From contig CALDYJ010000151.1 of assembly GCA_937941095.1 (NCBI GenBank), positions 1 to 34,160 of the forward strand: a stretch of 34,160 nucleotides of DNA, read 5' to 3'. Below, piece after piece: positions 7,871-16,136 of this stretch; the stretch's first letter is position 1, and every line of letters begins with the position of its first letter. Position numbers and translations under genes: made by a program. This DNA comes from an uncultured Saprospiraceae bacterium. GTDB lineage: Bacteria; Bacteroidota; Bacteroidia; Chitinophagales; Saprospiraceae. Below the pieces are notes generated by a model. The model did no database searches, had not been told where the DNA came from, and worked only from the letters and a program-made list of their open reading frames with translations.

Positions 7871-10015
7871 ATGAACAATACACAAAATACAATCAAGTTA
7901 TTTACAGACCTCATTGCCTCAAAATTAAAGCTTCCAAAAAATGGCATTCACAACACCATAAAGTTGATCGAAGAAGGCAGTACCATTCCTTTTATTGCCA
8001 GGTATAGAAAGGAAGCAACTGGTTCATTGGACGAAGTTCAATTGGCTGATGTCGCTAAAGCATATCAAAAACTAAAAGATTTAATTAAAAGAAAGGAAAC
8101 CATTCTCGATAGTATAGAAGAACAAGGAAAACTAAGCCCCGGTTTAAAGCAAAAAATTAAAAACTGCTGGGACCAAGTACTTTTAGAAGACATTTATCTC
8201 CCTTTTAAAAAGAAGCGCAAAACAAGAGCAAGCATAGCGAAAGAAAAAGGATTAGAACCATTAGCCCTTAAAATTTATAAGCAAGGCCATGAGAGTCCTT
8301 TTTCAGCAGCAAAAGCATTTCTTTCAAAAGAAGTTCCGGATGTTGACCAAGCTTTGCAAGGAGCAAGAGACATCATCGCTGAATGGATCAATGAAAATGA
8401 AAAAACTCGAAATCGTCTCCGAGGCATTTATAGGAAGTATGCAGTGGTAAAATGTAAGGTGATTAAGAAAAAAGAAAGCGAAGCCATAAAGTACAAAGAT
8501 TACTTTGACTACGAAGAAGCTTTGAGCAAATGTCCATCTCATAGAATGTTAGCCATACGAAGAGCTGAAGAAGATGGTTTCCTCCGTGTAAAGATTCAGC
8601 CAGATGAAGTAGAAACTTTAAGTGCCTTAGAAAAAATGATTGTAGAAGGCAGCAATGAAAATGCCTTACAAGTAAAAGAAGCTCTAGCAGATGCTTATAA
8701 AAGACTTTTGAATCCTTCTATAGAAACAGAATTTAGAAAATCATCTAAAGAGCTCGCTGACAAGGAAGCCATTAAAGTATTTTCCAATAACTTAAGACAG
8801 TTATTAATCAGCCCACCTCTCGGTCAAAAAAACATCCTTGCCATTGATCCGGGTTTTAGAACTGGATGTAAGGTCGTTTGTCTAGACGAAAATGGGGATT
8901 TCAAACATTATGAAACCATCTTTCCCCACCCTCCTCAAAAACAAAAATTTGAAGCAGAAGAAATCTTGATAAGCCTTATAGAAAAATATAAAATTGAAGC
9001 CATTGCTATAGGTGATGGGACAGCAGGAAGAGAAACTTATACATTATGTAAGGGATTGAAAATGGACGCAACTATTCAAATCATCATGGTCAATGAATCT
9101 GGTGCTTCTATCTATTCTGCTTCAAAAACAGCAAGAGAAGAGTTTCCAAATCAAGACGTAACGGTGAGAGGTGCCATTTCAATTGGAAGAAGATTAATGG
9201 ATCCATTAGCAGAATTAGTAAAAATTGATCCTAAATCAATTGGCGTAGGACAATATCAACATGATGTAAATCAAAGTGCTTTAAAAACAGAACTGGATCA
9301 GGTAGTAGAAAGTTGTGTAAATTTAGTTGGCATCAATTTAAACACTGCAAGCCAACATTTATTAACTTATGTATCTGGCCTAGGCCCAACGCTAGCAAAA
9401 AACATCGTGGATCATAGGTCTGAAAATGGAGACTTCAAAAATAGAAATGACTTAAAGAAAGTAAAAAGAATGGGCAGTAAAGCTTACGAACAAGCAGCAG
9501 GTTTTTTAAGGGTTAAAAATGGAGACAATCCTTTAGACAATTCTGCTGTTCATCCTGAGAGATATAAACTGGTAAAACAGATGGCCATGGAGGTAAAAGT
9601 AAAGCTTAGTAGTTTATTGCAAAACGAAGAAGCTTTAAGTAAAATCGATCTTCAAAATTACATCAGTGGAGATGTCGGCCTCCCAACCCTCAAAGACATC
9701 ATCGGAGAATTAAAAAAACCAGGTCTGGATCCTAGAGGTAATGTAAAAGCCTTCGAATTTCATGAAGGCATTAAAAGCATTGAAGACTTAAAAATTGGAA
9801 TGAGGCTCCCAGGACTTATTACCAACATTACTAAATTTGGTGCTTTTGTAAACATAGGCATCAAAAGTGATGGCATGGTTCACATCTCTCAACTGGCAAA
9901 TAAATTTGTAAAAGACCCAGCAGATGTGGTAAAGCTCCAACAACAAGTGATGGCCAAGGTTATAGACATTGATTTAATAAGAAAAAGAATTCAACTTTCA
10001 TTAAAAGAAAATTAG
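7871..10015 (+). CDS. tex: Tex family RNA-binding transcription accessory protein
   Basis: Conserved nucleic-acid-binding protein linked to transcription and RNA metabolism; cytoplasmic. The 714 residues show the full family order: helical N-terminal region (FIARYRKEATGSLDE), a YqgF/RNase H-like domain beginning ILAIDPGFRTGCK (about residue 325), tandem helix-hairpin-helix motifs (NTASQHLLTYVSGLGPTLAKN, in part, about 495-560), and a C-terminal S1 domain (about 640-712, ITKFGAFVNIGIKSDGMVH). The length is slightly below the usual 750-780. The lipoprotein gene starts 7 bases after the stop, suggesting cotranscription. Confidence 0.95.
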   Translation: MNNTQNTIKLFTDLIASKLKLPKNGIHNTIKLIEEGSTIPFIARYRKEATGSLDEVQLADVAKAYQKLKDLIKRKETILDSIEEQGKLSPGLKQKIKNCWDQVLLEDIYLPFKKKRKTRASIAKEKGLEPLALKIYKQGHESPFSAAKAFLSKEVPDVDQALQGARDIIAEWINENEKTRNRLRGIYRKYAVVKCKVIKKKESEAIKYKDYFDYEEALSKCPSHRMLAIRRAEEDGFLRVKIQPDEVETLSALEKMIVEGSNENALQVKEALADAYKRLLNPSIETEFRKSSKELADKEAIKVFSNNLRQLLISPPLGQKNILAIDPGFRTGCKVVCLDENGDFKHYETIFPHPPQKQKFEAEEILISLIEKYKIEAIAIGDGTAGRETYTLCKGLKMDATIQIIMVNESGASIYSASKTAREEFPNQDVTVRGAISIGRRLMDPLAELVKIDPKSIGVGQYQHDVNQSALKTELDQVVESCVNLVGINLNTASQHLLTYVSGLGPTLAKNIVDHRSENGDFKNRNDLKKVKRMGSKAYEQAAGFLRVKNGDNPLDNSAVHPERYKLVKQMAMEVKVKLSSLLQNEEALSKIDLQNYISGDVGLPTLKDIIGELKKPGLDPRGNVKAFEFHEGIKSIEDLKIGMRLPGLITNITKFGAFVNIGIKSDGMVHISQLANKFVKDPADVVKLQQQVMAKVIDIDLIRKRIQLSLKEN

Positions 10016-10022
10016 AATTACT

Positions 10023-11066
10023 ATGAGATACCTAATTTTTACTTCCTTTATTATTTTTGGATTTTCATGTAAAACTAAATTAAACAATGCCCAGAAATTT
10101 ACAGAAACAAAAAATGGAAAGCTTGTTTTTTTAGACAGTGTGAAAGCTAGTATGGCTATTCTAGATGATGATGCCAATGGTATTTTTGAAAGATTGACTC
10201 CGCTAGACATCTCTATCCAAATGCAGCAGATCTTTGAAGAAGATCTTCCATTTGAAGAAAAACTAAAGTTGTATAAAATCCACATCCAAAAAGATGTTAC
10301 CTCATTCGAAAAAGGAGAACAAGAGTGGATACAAAACAAATGGGATGAAGCTGTTCAATTGTGTAATGCCATTGACCCGAATATTTTACCTCCAAGTATT
10401 TCACTCATCAGGTCAAAAGGAACGTATTATGGACCAGAAGCATTTTTTACCAGAAAAAACATGATCATCATTCCTGAGTACAATTTAAAAATGCGTTCGA
10501 AAAACGGAATGCTAAGTGTATTACTTCACGAAATATTTCATATTTATTCTAGAAATAATCCGAGCATTCAAGCTAAGCTTTACGAGCACATTGGGTTTAG
10601 ATCCATTGGAGATTCTAAAGAATTAATAATGGATAAAATTCTTGCCGATAAAATTTTGCACAACCCAGACGGCTTGAATTTTGCTTGGGCGATCAATTTA
10701 AAAGATGAGGAAAAATCATTTGAGGCAATCCCTATTATTTCTTCTATTCTTCCTAGCTATGATCCTTCAAAAGGTGATTTTTTTAATTTTATGCACTTTG
10801 ATTTATTTGAAGTTCAAAAAGAAGAAAATAAATACAAAGTGATCTGTGATGAAGAAGGCCAACCAACGCTTCCTCCTCAATCCATGATTAGCTTTTTCAA
10901 TCAAATCGGCTCCAATACCCAATACATCATACATCCTGATGAAATTCTTGCAGATAATTTCATGTTATTAGCCTTATCAAAAAAGGATGCTTCTAGTATA
11001 GAAAATTTAACAGAAGATGGAAAGCAGCTTTTATCTAAAATTGAAAGCACCATTACTGCACAATAA
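10023..11066 (+). CDS. Lipoprotein with HExxH zinc-peptidase motif, function unknown
   Basis: 347-residue predicted lipoprotein: signal peptide with lipobox GFSC (Cys16). The core has LLHEIFHIYSR, an HExxH zinc motif (His169, Glu170, His173), and far downstream HPDEILADNF, whose Glu307 is well placed to be the third ligand of a gluzincin-type metallopeptidase. I do not recognise a named family. It sits 7 bases after tex and 29 bases before the penicillin-binding protein 1C gene, so a role in envelope protein or cell-wall turnover is possible but is inference. Alternatively it may be an inactive relative kept for binding. Confidence 0.65.
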   Translation: MRYLIFTSFIIFGFSCKTKLNNAQKFTETKNGKLVFLDSVKASMAILDDDANGIFERLTPLDISIQMQQIFEEDLPFEEKLKLYKIHIQKDVTSFEKGEQEWIQNKWDEAVQLCNAIDPNILPPSISLIRSKGTYYGPEAFFTRKNMIIIPEYNLKMRSKNGMLSVLLHEIFHIYSRNNPSIQAKLYEHIGFRSIGDSKELIMDKILADKILHNPDGLNFAWAINLKDEEKSFEAIPIISSILPSYDPSKGDFFNFMHFDLFEVQKEENKYKVICDEEGQPTLPPQSMISFFNQIGSNTQYIIHPDEILADNFMLLALSKKDASSIENLTEDGKQLLSKIESTITAQ

Positions 11067-11095
11067 TTATGCAATTAATTCCATTGGTACAATAG

Positions 11096-13501
11096 ATGTC
11101 AAAAATAATTTCAGCTTACCGATTTATTTTTATTAGAAATAAGAAGATTAGCTTAGTCCTAGGATTGCTACTTTTAGTAAGCTATTATTTTTGTATCCCT
11201 TCTTCTATATTTAATGCTCCCGTTTGCAAGGTATTATTTGACAAAGATGAACAACTTTTAGGAGCATCCATAGCTAAAGATGGTCAGTGGAGATTTCCTT
11301 ACAACGAAGACATTCCTCTAAAATTTGAAAAATGCATTCTTGAATTTGAAGATAAAAGGTTTTACAATCATTTTGGATTCGATCTGATAGGAATTGGAAG
11401 AGCCATCCAACAAAACATCAAAAATAAAAAAGTAGTTTCAGGAGCAAGTACAATCAGTATGCAAGTCATACGATTAGCTAGGCCAGGAAAATCCAGAACC
11501 CTTTGGCGTAAGCTTATCGAAATGGTACAAGCTACCCGTTTAGAATTTGCTTATTCAAAAAAAGAAATACTTTCTCTGTACAGCAGCAATGCCCCATTTG
11601 GTGGAAATGTTGTCGGCTTGCGTGCAGCCACTTGGAGGTACTATGGTAAAAATCCAGACATGCTCAGTTGGAGTGAAGCGGCTACCTTAGCGGTTCTTCC
11701 AAACAGTCCTTCACTAATTCATCCAGGAAAAAACAGAAACTTTTTATTACAAAAAAGAAATCGTCTCCTTAAACGATTACATGAAAATGCTACTATCGAT
11801 AAAACAACTTACGAACTTTCGCTTGAGGAAGAACTACCTATAAAACCACTCCCCTTACCTCGCTTAGCTCCTCATTTACTTCACACTGCATTTTCGAAGA
11901 TTGAAAATAAAAATGCTGAATTACATAGTAGTTTAGATTTAGAAACCCAAAAAAATGTAAACGACTTATTACTTTCGCATAAAGAACTTTTAAACGCAAA
12001 AGGCATTCAAAATGCTTGTGTACTTGTCATCAATGTCAGAAATTCAAATGTCTTAGCTTATGTTGGAAATATGCCTAATGCTGGATCCGAACATCATGAG
12101 CAGGTCGACATAATTAATGCGCCTCGTAGTACGGGTAGTATTATAAAACCATTGTTAAACATGATGGTTTTACAAGAAGGACTTTATTTACCTCAAAGCA
12201 TCATTCCAGATATACCAACTCAATTGTCCGGTTACAATCCTGAAAATTACAAACTAACTTATGATGGAATCATTCCATTAGATCAAGCTTTACAAAGATC
12301 TTTAAACATACCTTACGTTAGAGTATTACAAAATTATGGTTTAGAGAAATTTCATTTCAGGCTTAAACAATTGGGGCTTTCACACCTTAATAAATCTGCA
12401 AGGCATTACGGTCTAACCTTAATCTTAGGAGGAGCAGAAGCTTCTTTATGGGATCTATGCAATACTTATGCAAGTGCAAGTAAAACTTTGAGTTTCTATA
12501 CGGAGAATAATAGTCTTTATGCGGTAAATAATTTAAACAACATAAGCTATTTGCACAAAGACAAAATAACAGAAAATTTGAACTTGCAAGAAGATGAAAA
12601 CTCCTTATCAGCAGCTGCTATTTGGCACAGCTTCGAAAGCATGAAAAAAGTGATACGTCCAAATAGCGAAGGCAATTGGGAATCTTTTAATTCTGCTCAA
12701 AAAATAGCATGGAAGACGGGCACAAGCTTTGGATTTAGAGATGCTTGGTCAATCGGAATTACACCAGATTACGTTGTAGGTGTTTGGGTCGGTAATGCAG
12801 ATGGAGAAGGAAAAAATGGTTTAATAGGCATTGAAGTAGCTGCGCCAATCTTATTTGATGTCTTTAGGACACTACCAAAAAGCAAATGGTTTGATCCACC
12901 TTATGATGACATGATAAAAATTCCTGTCTGTACAAAAAGTGGTTTTAGAGCCCTAGAAAATAATTGTGAGGTAGATTCTGTGTTTGTTCCATCCAATGGA
13001 AATAATGCTCCCATTTGCAAATACCACAGAACTTTACACATGGATGCTTCCAAAAAATATCAAGTCAATGACTCATGTGAAAATCCATTGGACATTCAAA
13101 ATGTTCCTTGGTTTATCCTTCCTCCAGTCGAAGAACTTTACTACAAAAGATTAAATCCTTCTTATAAGACCTTGCCCCCACTAAAAAAAGGATGCAAAAA
13201 CGAAAATCAAGAAATTGAAAAATCATCTATGCAATTTATTTACCCAAGGCTAACAAATAAAATTTATGTGCCCATAGAATTAAGTGGTAAGACTGGCAAA
13301 ACAATTTTTAAGGTGGCGCATCGAAATGAAGAAGCCATTATTCATTGGCATTTAAATAATACTTATCTGGGCAGCACACAATATTTTCACCAAATGGAAC
13401 TCAATCCAGCTTTAGGAAAACATAGCATAACGCTAGTAGATGAGGAAGGGCAAACAATGAGTAAAAATTTTGAAATATTAAGCAATTCAAATAATGAATA
13501 A
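11096..13501 (+). CDS. pbpC: Penicillin-binding protein 1C (bifunctional transglycosylase/transpeptidase)
   Basis: Class A penicillin-binding protein that polymerises and may crosslink peptidoglycan in the periplasm. One N-terminal membrane anchor (residues about 18-35). Glycosyltransferase family 51 domain with the catalytic Glu85 in EFEDKRFYNHFGFD, then SGASTISMQV and a run of family motifs to about residue 230. Transpeptidase domain with STGSIIK (SxxK, Ser348/Lys351) and KTGTSFGFRDAW (KTG motif). The C-terminal about 110 residues fit the BiPBP_C beta domain that distinguishes PBP1C from PBP1A/1B. The 801-residue length is usual. The alpha-2-macroglobulin gene often found beside pbpC is absent here. 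Confidence 0.93.
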   Translation: MSKIISAYRFIFIRNKKISLVLGLLLLVSYYFCIPSSIFNAPVCKVLFDKDEQLLGASIAKDGQWRFPYNEDIPLKFEKCILEFEDKRFYNHFGFDLIGIGRAIQQNIKNKKVVSGASTISMQVIRLARPGKSRTLWRKLIEMVQATRLEFAYSKKEILSLYSSNAPFGGNVVGLRAATWRYYGKNPDMLSWSEAATLAVLPNSPSLIHPGKNRNFLLQKRNRLLKRLHENATIDKTTYELSLEEELPIKPLPLPRLAPHLLHTAFSKIENKNAELHSSLDLETQKNVNDLLLSHKELLNAKGIQNACVLVINVRNSNVLAYVGNMPNAGSEHHEQVDIINAPRSTGSIIKPLLNMMVLQEGLYLPQSIIPDIPTQLSGYNPENYKLTYDGIIPLDQALQRSLNIPYVRVLQNYGLEKFHFRLKQLGLSHLNKSARHYGLTLILGGAEASLWDLCNTYASASKTLSFYTENNSLYAVNNLNNISYLHKDKITENLNLQEDENSLSAAAIWHSFESMKKVIRPNSEGNWESFNSAQKIAWKTGTSFGFRDAWSIGITPDYVVGVWVGNADGEGKNGLIGIEVAAPILFDVFRTLPKSKWFDPPYDDMIKIPVCTKSGFRALENNCEVDSVFVPSNGNNAPICKYHRTLHMDASKKYQVNDSCENPLDIQNVPWFILPPVEELYYKRLNPSYKTLPPLKKGCKNENQEIEKSSMQFIYPRLTNKIYVPIELSGKTGKTIFKVAHRNEEAIIHWHLNNTYLGSTQYFHQMELNPALGKHSITLVDEEGQTMSKNFEILSNSNNE

Positions 13502-13512
13502 GTGCTTCAGAC

Positions 13513-13632
13513 AAAAAAATCTCCTACATCTATTAGGAGGCAAGATGTAGGAGAACTAACATACAATGAGAAAACTATACTGCAAATATGAGCTTTATTT
13601 ATAATATGTTTAGCCTGGAATTAGGGAACGGT
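13513..13632 (-). ncRNA. Candidate small RNA, copy 2 of the repeated family (minus strand)
   Basis: On the minus strand the element starts near ATACCGTTCC, carries the box TAGTTTTCTCAT then GTATG, and ends in a perfect 11-bp hairpin (13520-13530 with 13544-13554) followed by seven T. The 13-base loop holds CCTCCTA. Aligned without gaps to the copy at 25014, 32 of the 43 bases from 13566 to 13608 match, while the terminator stems differ in sequence but both still pair. It lies 55 bases beyond the stop of the lipase gene, which is on the same strand, so it might also be a 3'-UTR-derived transcript of that operon. Read on the plus strand it holds only a 12-codon frame. Confidence 0.5.
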
Positions 13633-13686
13633 ATTTAATAATGAAGAAGTGGAATGATTGGCTGCTTAAAAGGAATAAAATAACAA

Positions 13687-14478
13687 TCATTTAGCTGTCT
13701 CCAATTGAGGAAAGCTGACAAAGTCATCCATTTTACCATTATAATTAAAGCTATTCCAAGTTTCTTTTTTGTATTGTAATCGATCTTCAATTAAAAACCA
13801 AACTGAGGCATTATTGGCTAAACCCATGTGGCTACCAGTAACTTCAACATTCTGATGAAATTTATCTTCTACTATTTCTCGACAAACTTTCCAAGAAACT
13901 ACACCATCTTCTTTCGAGTAAACAGCAGTGGTTGGCACAGGGGCTGGTATTGGCAAACTTTCTAACCAAGCAGGATCAATGTCTTCAACTGATTTACCTT
14001 TCAACAATTGATAAAACCAAGCAGCGTTATTTGGTTCTGTAATACCAGCAAAAGGAGAACCCAAGGTAATGACTTGACGGATTTTATCTTCTCTAAGTTT
14101 TGCCAATTCACGAGCATAAACGCCACCTAGACTCCATCCTATTAAACTGATTTTAGTTTTGTGTTTTTCATGGACCTCATCGATTAATTTCAATAAATCA
14201 TCTAATTTGGAAAGATCGGCCATGTTCCTTCCTAGTCCCCAATCATAAGGAATGTATCCAAGTCTTTTAATAAACTTTCTTAATCCTTTTGTTGAAGTAT
14301 TGCTTCCTAAAAATCCTGGTATGACAAGGACAGGATGTCCATCTCCTTTATTATGTTTTTTAAATGCATTGTAGAATTCCTTTGAGCGTTGATATTCTTT
14401 CAACGCACGGAAAGCTTCGGATATATGCATAAAAAAGGAAGGTCTTTTGATCCTTGAAACTTTATTTTTACTTTTCAT
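13687..14478 (-). CDS. Alpha/beta-hydrolase lipase of the neutral-lipid locus
   Basis: Predicted esterase/lipase with an alpha/beta fold. The oxyanion region HPVLVIPGFLGS (about 48-59) is followed by the nucleophile elbow GWSLGG (Ser116); Asp191 in SKEDGVV and His217 in GSHMGL complete the likely triad. No signal peptide is seen, so it should act inside the cell, fitting a droplet lipase that mobilises stored lipid. The same family order is repeated in the lipase at 23410-24195, with long shared blocks such as RQVITLGSPF and PAPVPTTA. It is the last gene of an operon after two phasin-like genes, with a hairpin just before its start. A PHA depolymerase or other ester hydrolase is an alternative. 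Confidence 0.8.
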   Translation of the reverse strand: MKSKNKVSRIKRPSFFMHISEAFRALKEYQRSKEFYNAFKKHNKGDGHPVLVIPGFLGSNTSTKGLRKFIKRLGYIPYDWGLGRNMADLSKLDDLLKLIDEVHEKHKTKISLIGWSLGGVYARELAKLREDKIRQVITLGSPFAGITEPNNAAWFYQLLKGKSVEDIDPAWLESLPIPAPVPTTAVYSKEDGVVSWKVCREIVEDKFHQNVEVTGSHMGLANNASVWFLIEDRLQYKKETWNSFNYNGKMDDFVSFPQLETAK

Positions 14479-14491
14479 AATTTAATTGCAA

Positions 14492-14524
14492 AATGAGGAA
14501 GCAAGCCAAGCTCACCTCCTCATT
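14492..14524 (-). terminator. Hairpin between the phasin-like and lipase genes (terminator or attenuator)
   Basis: On the minus strand, AATGAGGAGGTGAGC pairs with GCTTGCTTCCTCATT through about 15 bp including G-U pairs, loop TTG, followed by TTTT-type sequence. It lies 13 bases upstream of the lipase ATG. It may partly terminate transcription after the phasin genes, lowering lipase output, or protect the upstream message. The stem contains AGGAGGTGAG, a perfect Shine-Dalgarno-like string, but too far from the ATG to act as one. Confidence 0.6.
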
Positions 14525-14561
14525 TATAATATTTAGTATTTAGATAAAACTTAAAATAAGT

Positions 14562-15053
14562 TTAGTTCTTACTAAAAAGTTTTTTAAATCTTCCAGCGTT
14601 TGAGATCAATTGTCCTTTTACTGTTTCCAAAGTATCAAAAACAATGTCTTGTTGCTTAGCTGCTAATTTCAGACTTCCTTTGATTGCTTTTTTACCCACA
14701 GCTTGCCATTTTTCTCCGTTTTCCAAAGAATCTTCGAGTAAACTTTCAGCAGTTTTTAAGGTAAAGTTATTAACTGCTTTAGTTGTTTTTGTGATGTTTT
14801 CGAGAGTCATTGCGTCTGAGACTTTGTTCATTGTTGCTTTAACTCTTTTAACAGCAACTTCCTGAATCTGGTCACTATTTTCGCGGACGTCCTCAACAAC
14901 ATCTGCAATTGTTTCTTTAACTTGATTATTTACAAATTTTGCTGTGTCTTTAATTTTATAGTAGCTGTCTTTAAAATCTACAGACTTATTCTGTTTATTA
15001 GTCACCTTTTTAGTGATTTTTTTTGTTATTTTTTTAGCTTTTTTAGTTGCCAT
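14562..15053 (-). CDS. Phasin-like, lysine-rich granule-associated protein
   Basis: 163 residues, wholly helical in character. A very basic start (MATKKAKKITKKITKK) is followed by amphipathic helices and a C-terminal module (about residues 95-160: GEKWQ, KKAIKGS, KQQDIVFDTLE, KGQ) that matches the N-terminal module of the neighbour at 15113-15961 (GERWQ, KQQDIVLDTLE, KGQ). Amphipathic helices of this kind are typical of phasins that coat polyhydroxyalkanoate or neutral-lipid inclusions. The neighbours (WS/DGAT, acyltransferases, lipases) favour neutral lipid as the coated material. It is second in the operon, 59 bases after the larger phasin-like gene. The role is inferred from composition and context. 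Confidence 0.65.
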   Translation of the reverse strand: MATKKAKKITKKITKKVTNKQNKSVDFKDSYYKIKDTAKFVNNQVKETIADVVEDVRENSDQIQEVAVKRVKATMNKVSDAMTLENITKTTKAVNNFTLKTAESLLEDSLENGEKWQAVGKKAIKGSLKLAAKQQDIVFDTLETVKGQLISNAGRFKKLFSKN

Positions 15054-15112
15054 GATGTTTTACTTTTAAATGTTATTGTAATTGAAACTTGTTTTTGAAT
15101 TAGTATAATTAA

Positions 15113-15961
15113 TTACTTAACTCTAATTCCACCTTTCAATTCTTTTTGTAATTGCTTTAATGTATCCCAGTTTCCTTTTGCTGCTAAATTAGCTTGTTGA
15201 CGCCAAGTTCTTGGATTATAATTTTTGTAGCGAGGTCCAGCTTTTTCAAGAATTGTTCTTAATGTTTTCACATTAAGTGTTGCAAGTTTTTTATAAGTTT
15301 TGATGCTTGAAGCATTTAATACTTCTTCAATTTTTGGTCCTATGCCTTCTATTTTTGTTAGGTCATCCTTAATGATATTTTTTCTAGTCGCTCTTTTCTT
15401 TGGAGAAGCTTTTTTAGGACTTGCAGCTTTAGGAGCTACTCTTTTTGATGTTGCTTTCTTAGCTATAGCTTTTTTAGTTTTTGTAACTTTTGCAACAACC
15501 TTCTCAACATCAGCTTTCTTAGCTGTGGATGCTTTTGAAGCTACTTTTTTCGCTGTGGCGTTTATGTTTTTAGCAGCTGCTGGCTTAGTGAGCTTACTCA
15601 TTTCTTTTGCCTTAGCAGTAGCTTCTTTGATTTTAGCGGCTGCTGGCTTAGCAACATTTTCAATTGATTTAACAATTGAAGGCGCTTTAAATCCGACTAA
15701 CTTTGCTAATCTTGATTGGCCCTTTAAGTATTGACCTTTTAATTCTTCTAAAGTATCAAGAACAATATCTTGTTGCTTACCAAAAATGACTGTCCCATCT
15801 TTAAGGGCCTTTGCCATTAGTTTTTGCCATCTTTCCCCAGAAGCAATTGAACCTTCGACAATATTATCCGATACTTTTAAAGTAGTATTATGGATTTGCT
15901 TTGCTTGATCAATGATCATGTCAGCTTTCTTTTCGATTTTGTTGACTTTTTTAGTTGCCAT
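15113..15961 (-). CDS. Phasin-like protein with histone-like Lys/Ala tail and helix-hairpin-helix C-terminus
   Basis: 282 residues in three parts. Residues 1-92 form the amphipathic module shared with the next gene (GERWQ, KQQDIVLDTLE). Residues about 93-197 are a Lys/Ala/Pro-rich low-complexity region resembling histone H1 or PhaF tails, with tandem SPKK motifs (181-189) known to bind the DNA minor groove. Residues about 198-282 contain a helix-hairpin-helix-type domain (LTKIEGIGPKIEEVL) ending NPRTWRQQANLAAKGNWD, seen in other Bacteroidota proteins. The layout suggests a link between storage granules and DNA, as known for PhaF in Pseudomonas and MLDS in Rhodococcus. It is first in the operon, directly behind the SARP-type promoter at 16008-16052. 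Confidence 0.7.
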   Translation of the reverse strand: MATKKVNKIEKKADMIIDQAKQIHNTTLKVSDNIVEGSIASGERWQKLMAKALKDGTVIFGKQQDIVLDTLEELKGQYLKGQSRLAKLVGFKAPSIVKSIENVAKPAAAKIKEATAKAKEMSKLTKPAAAKNINATAKKVASKASTAKKADVEKVVAKVTKTKKAIAKKATSKRVAPKAASPKKASPKKRATRKNIIKDDLTKIEGIGPKIEEVLNASSIKTYKKLATLNVKTLRTILEKAGPRYKNYNPRTWRQQANLAAKGNWDTLKQLQKELKGGIRVK

Positions 15962-16007
15962 TTGTACTATTTATGATTTTAGGTATTCTTTGCAAATAAT
16001 TATGATG

Positions 16008-16052
16008 CAAATATAGATTAGCCGAGTTACCGTTGAGTTACAAATGAGTTAC
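16008..16052 (-). promoter_or_regulatory. SARP-type operator and TAnnTTTG promoter of the phasin-lipase operon
   Basis: On the plus strand GAGTTAC occurs three times, at 16024-16030, 16035-16041 and 16046-16052, each start exactly 11 bp from the next. Read on the minus strand, the promoter-proximal repeat is followed by 8 bp and then TATATTTG (16008-16015), a full match to the Bacteroidota -7 box. No TTTG lies at the usual -33 position, so activator contact at the repeats would be needed. This is the arrangement known for SARP activators, and a SARP/BTAD gene is the next gene upstream. The phasin-like gene starts at 15961. Confidence 0.75.
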
Positions 16053-16083
16053 AAGGGATGTGGAGTCAATATCTCCTTGTAAA

Positions 16084-16133
16084 CCAATGAATTGGCTTAC
16101 CTATGGTAAGCTCATTAGCTTTTTAAGTGAGCT
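16084..16133. repeat. Three inverted repeats after the activator gene
   Basis: CCAAT/ATTGG (16084-16095, 2-base spacer), GCTTACC/GGTAAGC (16095-16111, 3-base spacer) and AGCTCA/TGAGCT (16109-16114 with 16128-16133) follow each other just beyond the stop of the SARP/BTAD gene. None has a clear T-run, so they may form an RNA 3' end structure or protein-binding sites upstream of the phasin operon promoter. Confidence 0.5.
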
Positions 16134-16136
16134 GGT

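Noticed and set aside
13566..13604. Plus-strand 12-codon frame MRKLYCKYELYL, mirrored by MRKLFSIYACLL at 25070, as a conserved leader peptide
   Set aside because: The similarity continues past both stop codons, and the hairpin has its T-run only on the minus strand. A minus-strand small RNA explains both facts better.
15300..15734. 144-residue hydrophobic plus-strand frame
   Set aside because: It is the reverse image of the Lys/Ala-rich phasin gene; AAG/GCT-rich codons read backwards give Leu/Ala/Phe. No promoter or family match.
16024..16052. GAGTTAC repeats as a small CRISPR or replication iterons
   Set aside because: Units are only 7 bp with 4-bp spacers, and no cas or replication gene is near. 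The spacing to the -7 box and the adjacent SARP gene fit an operator.
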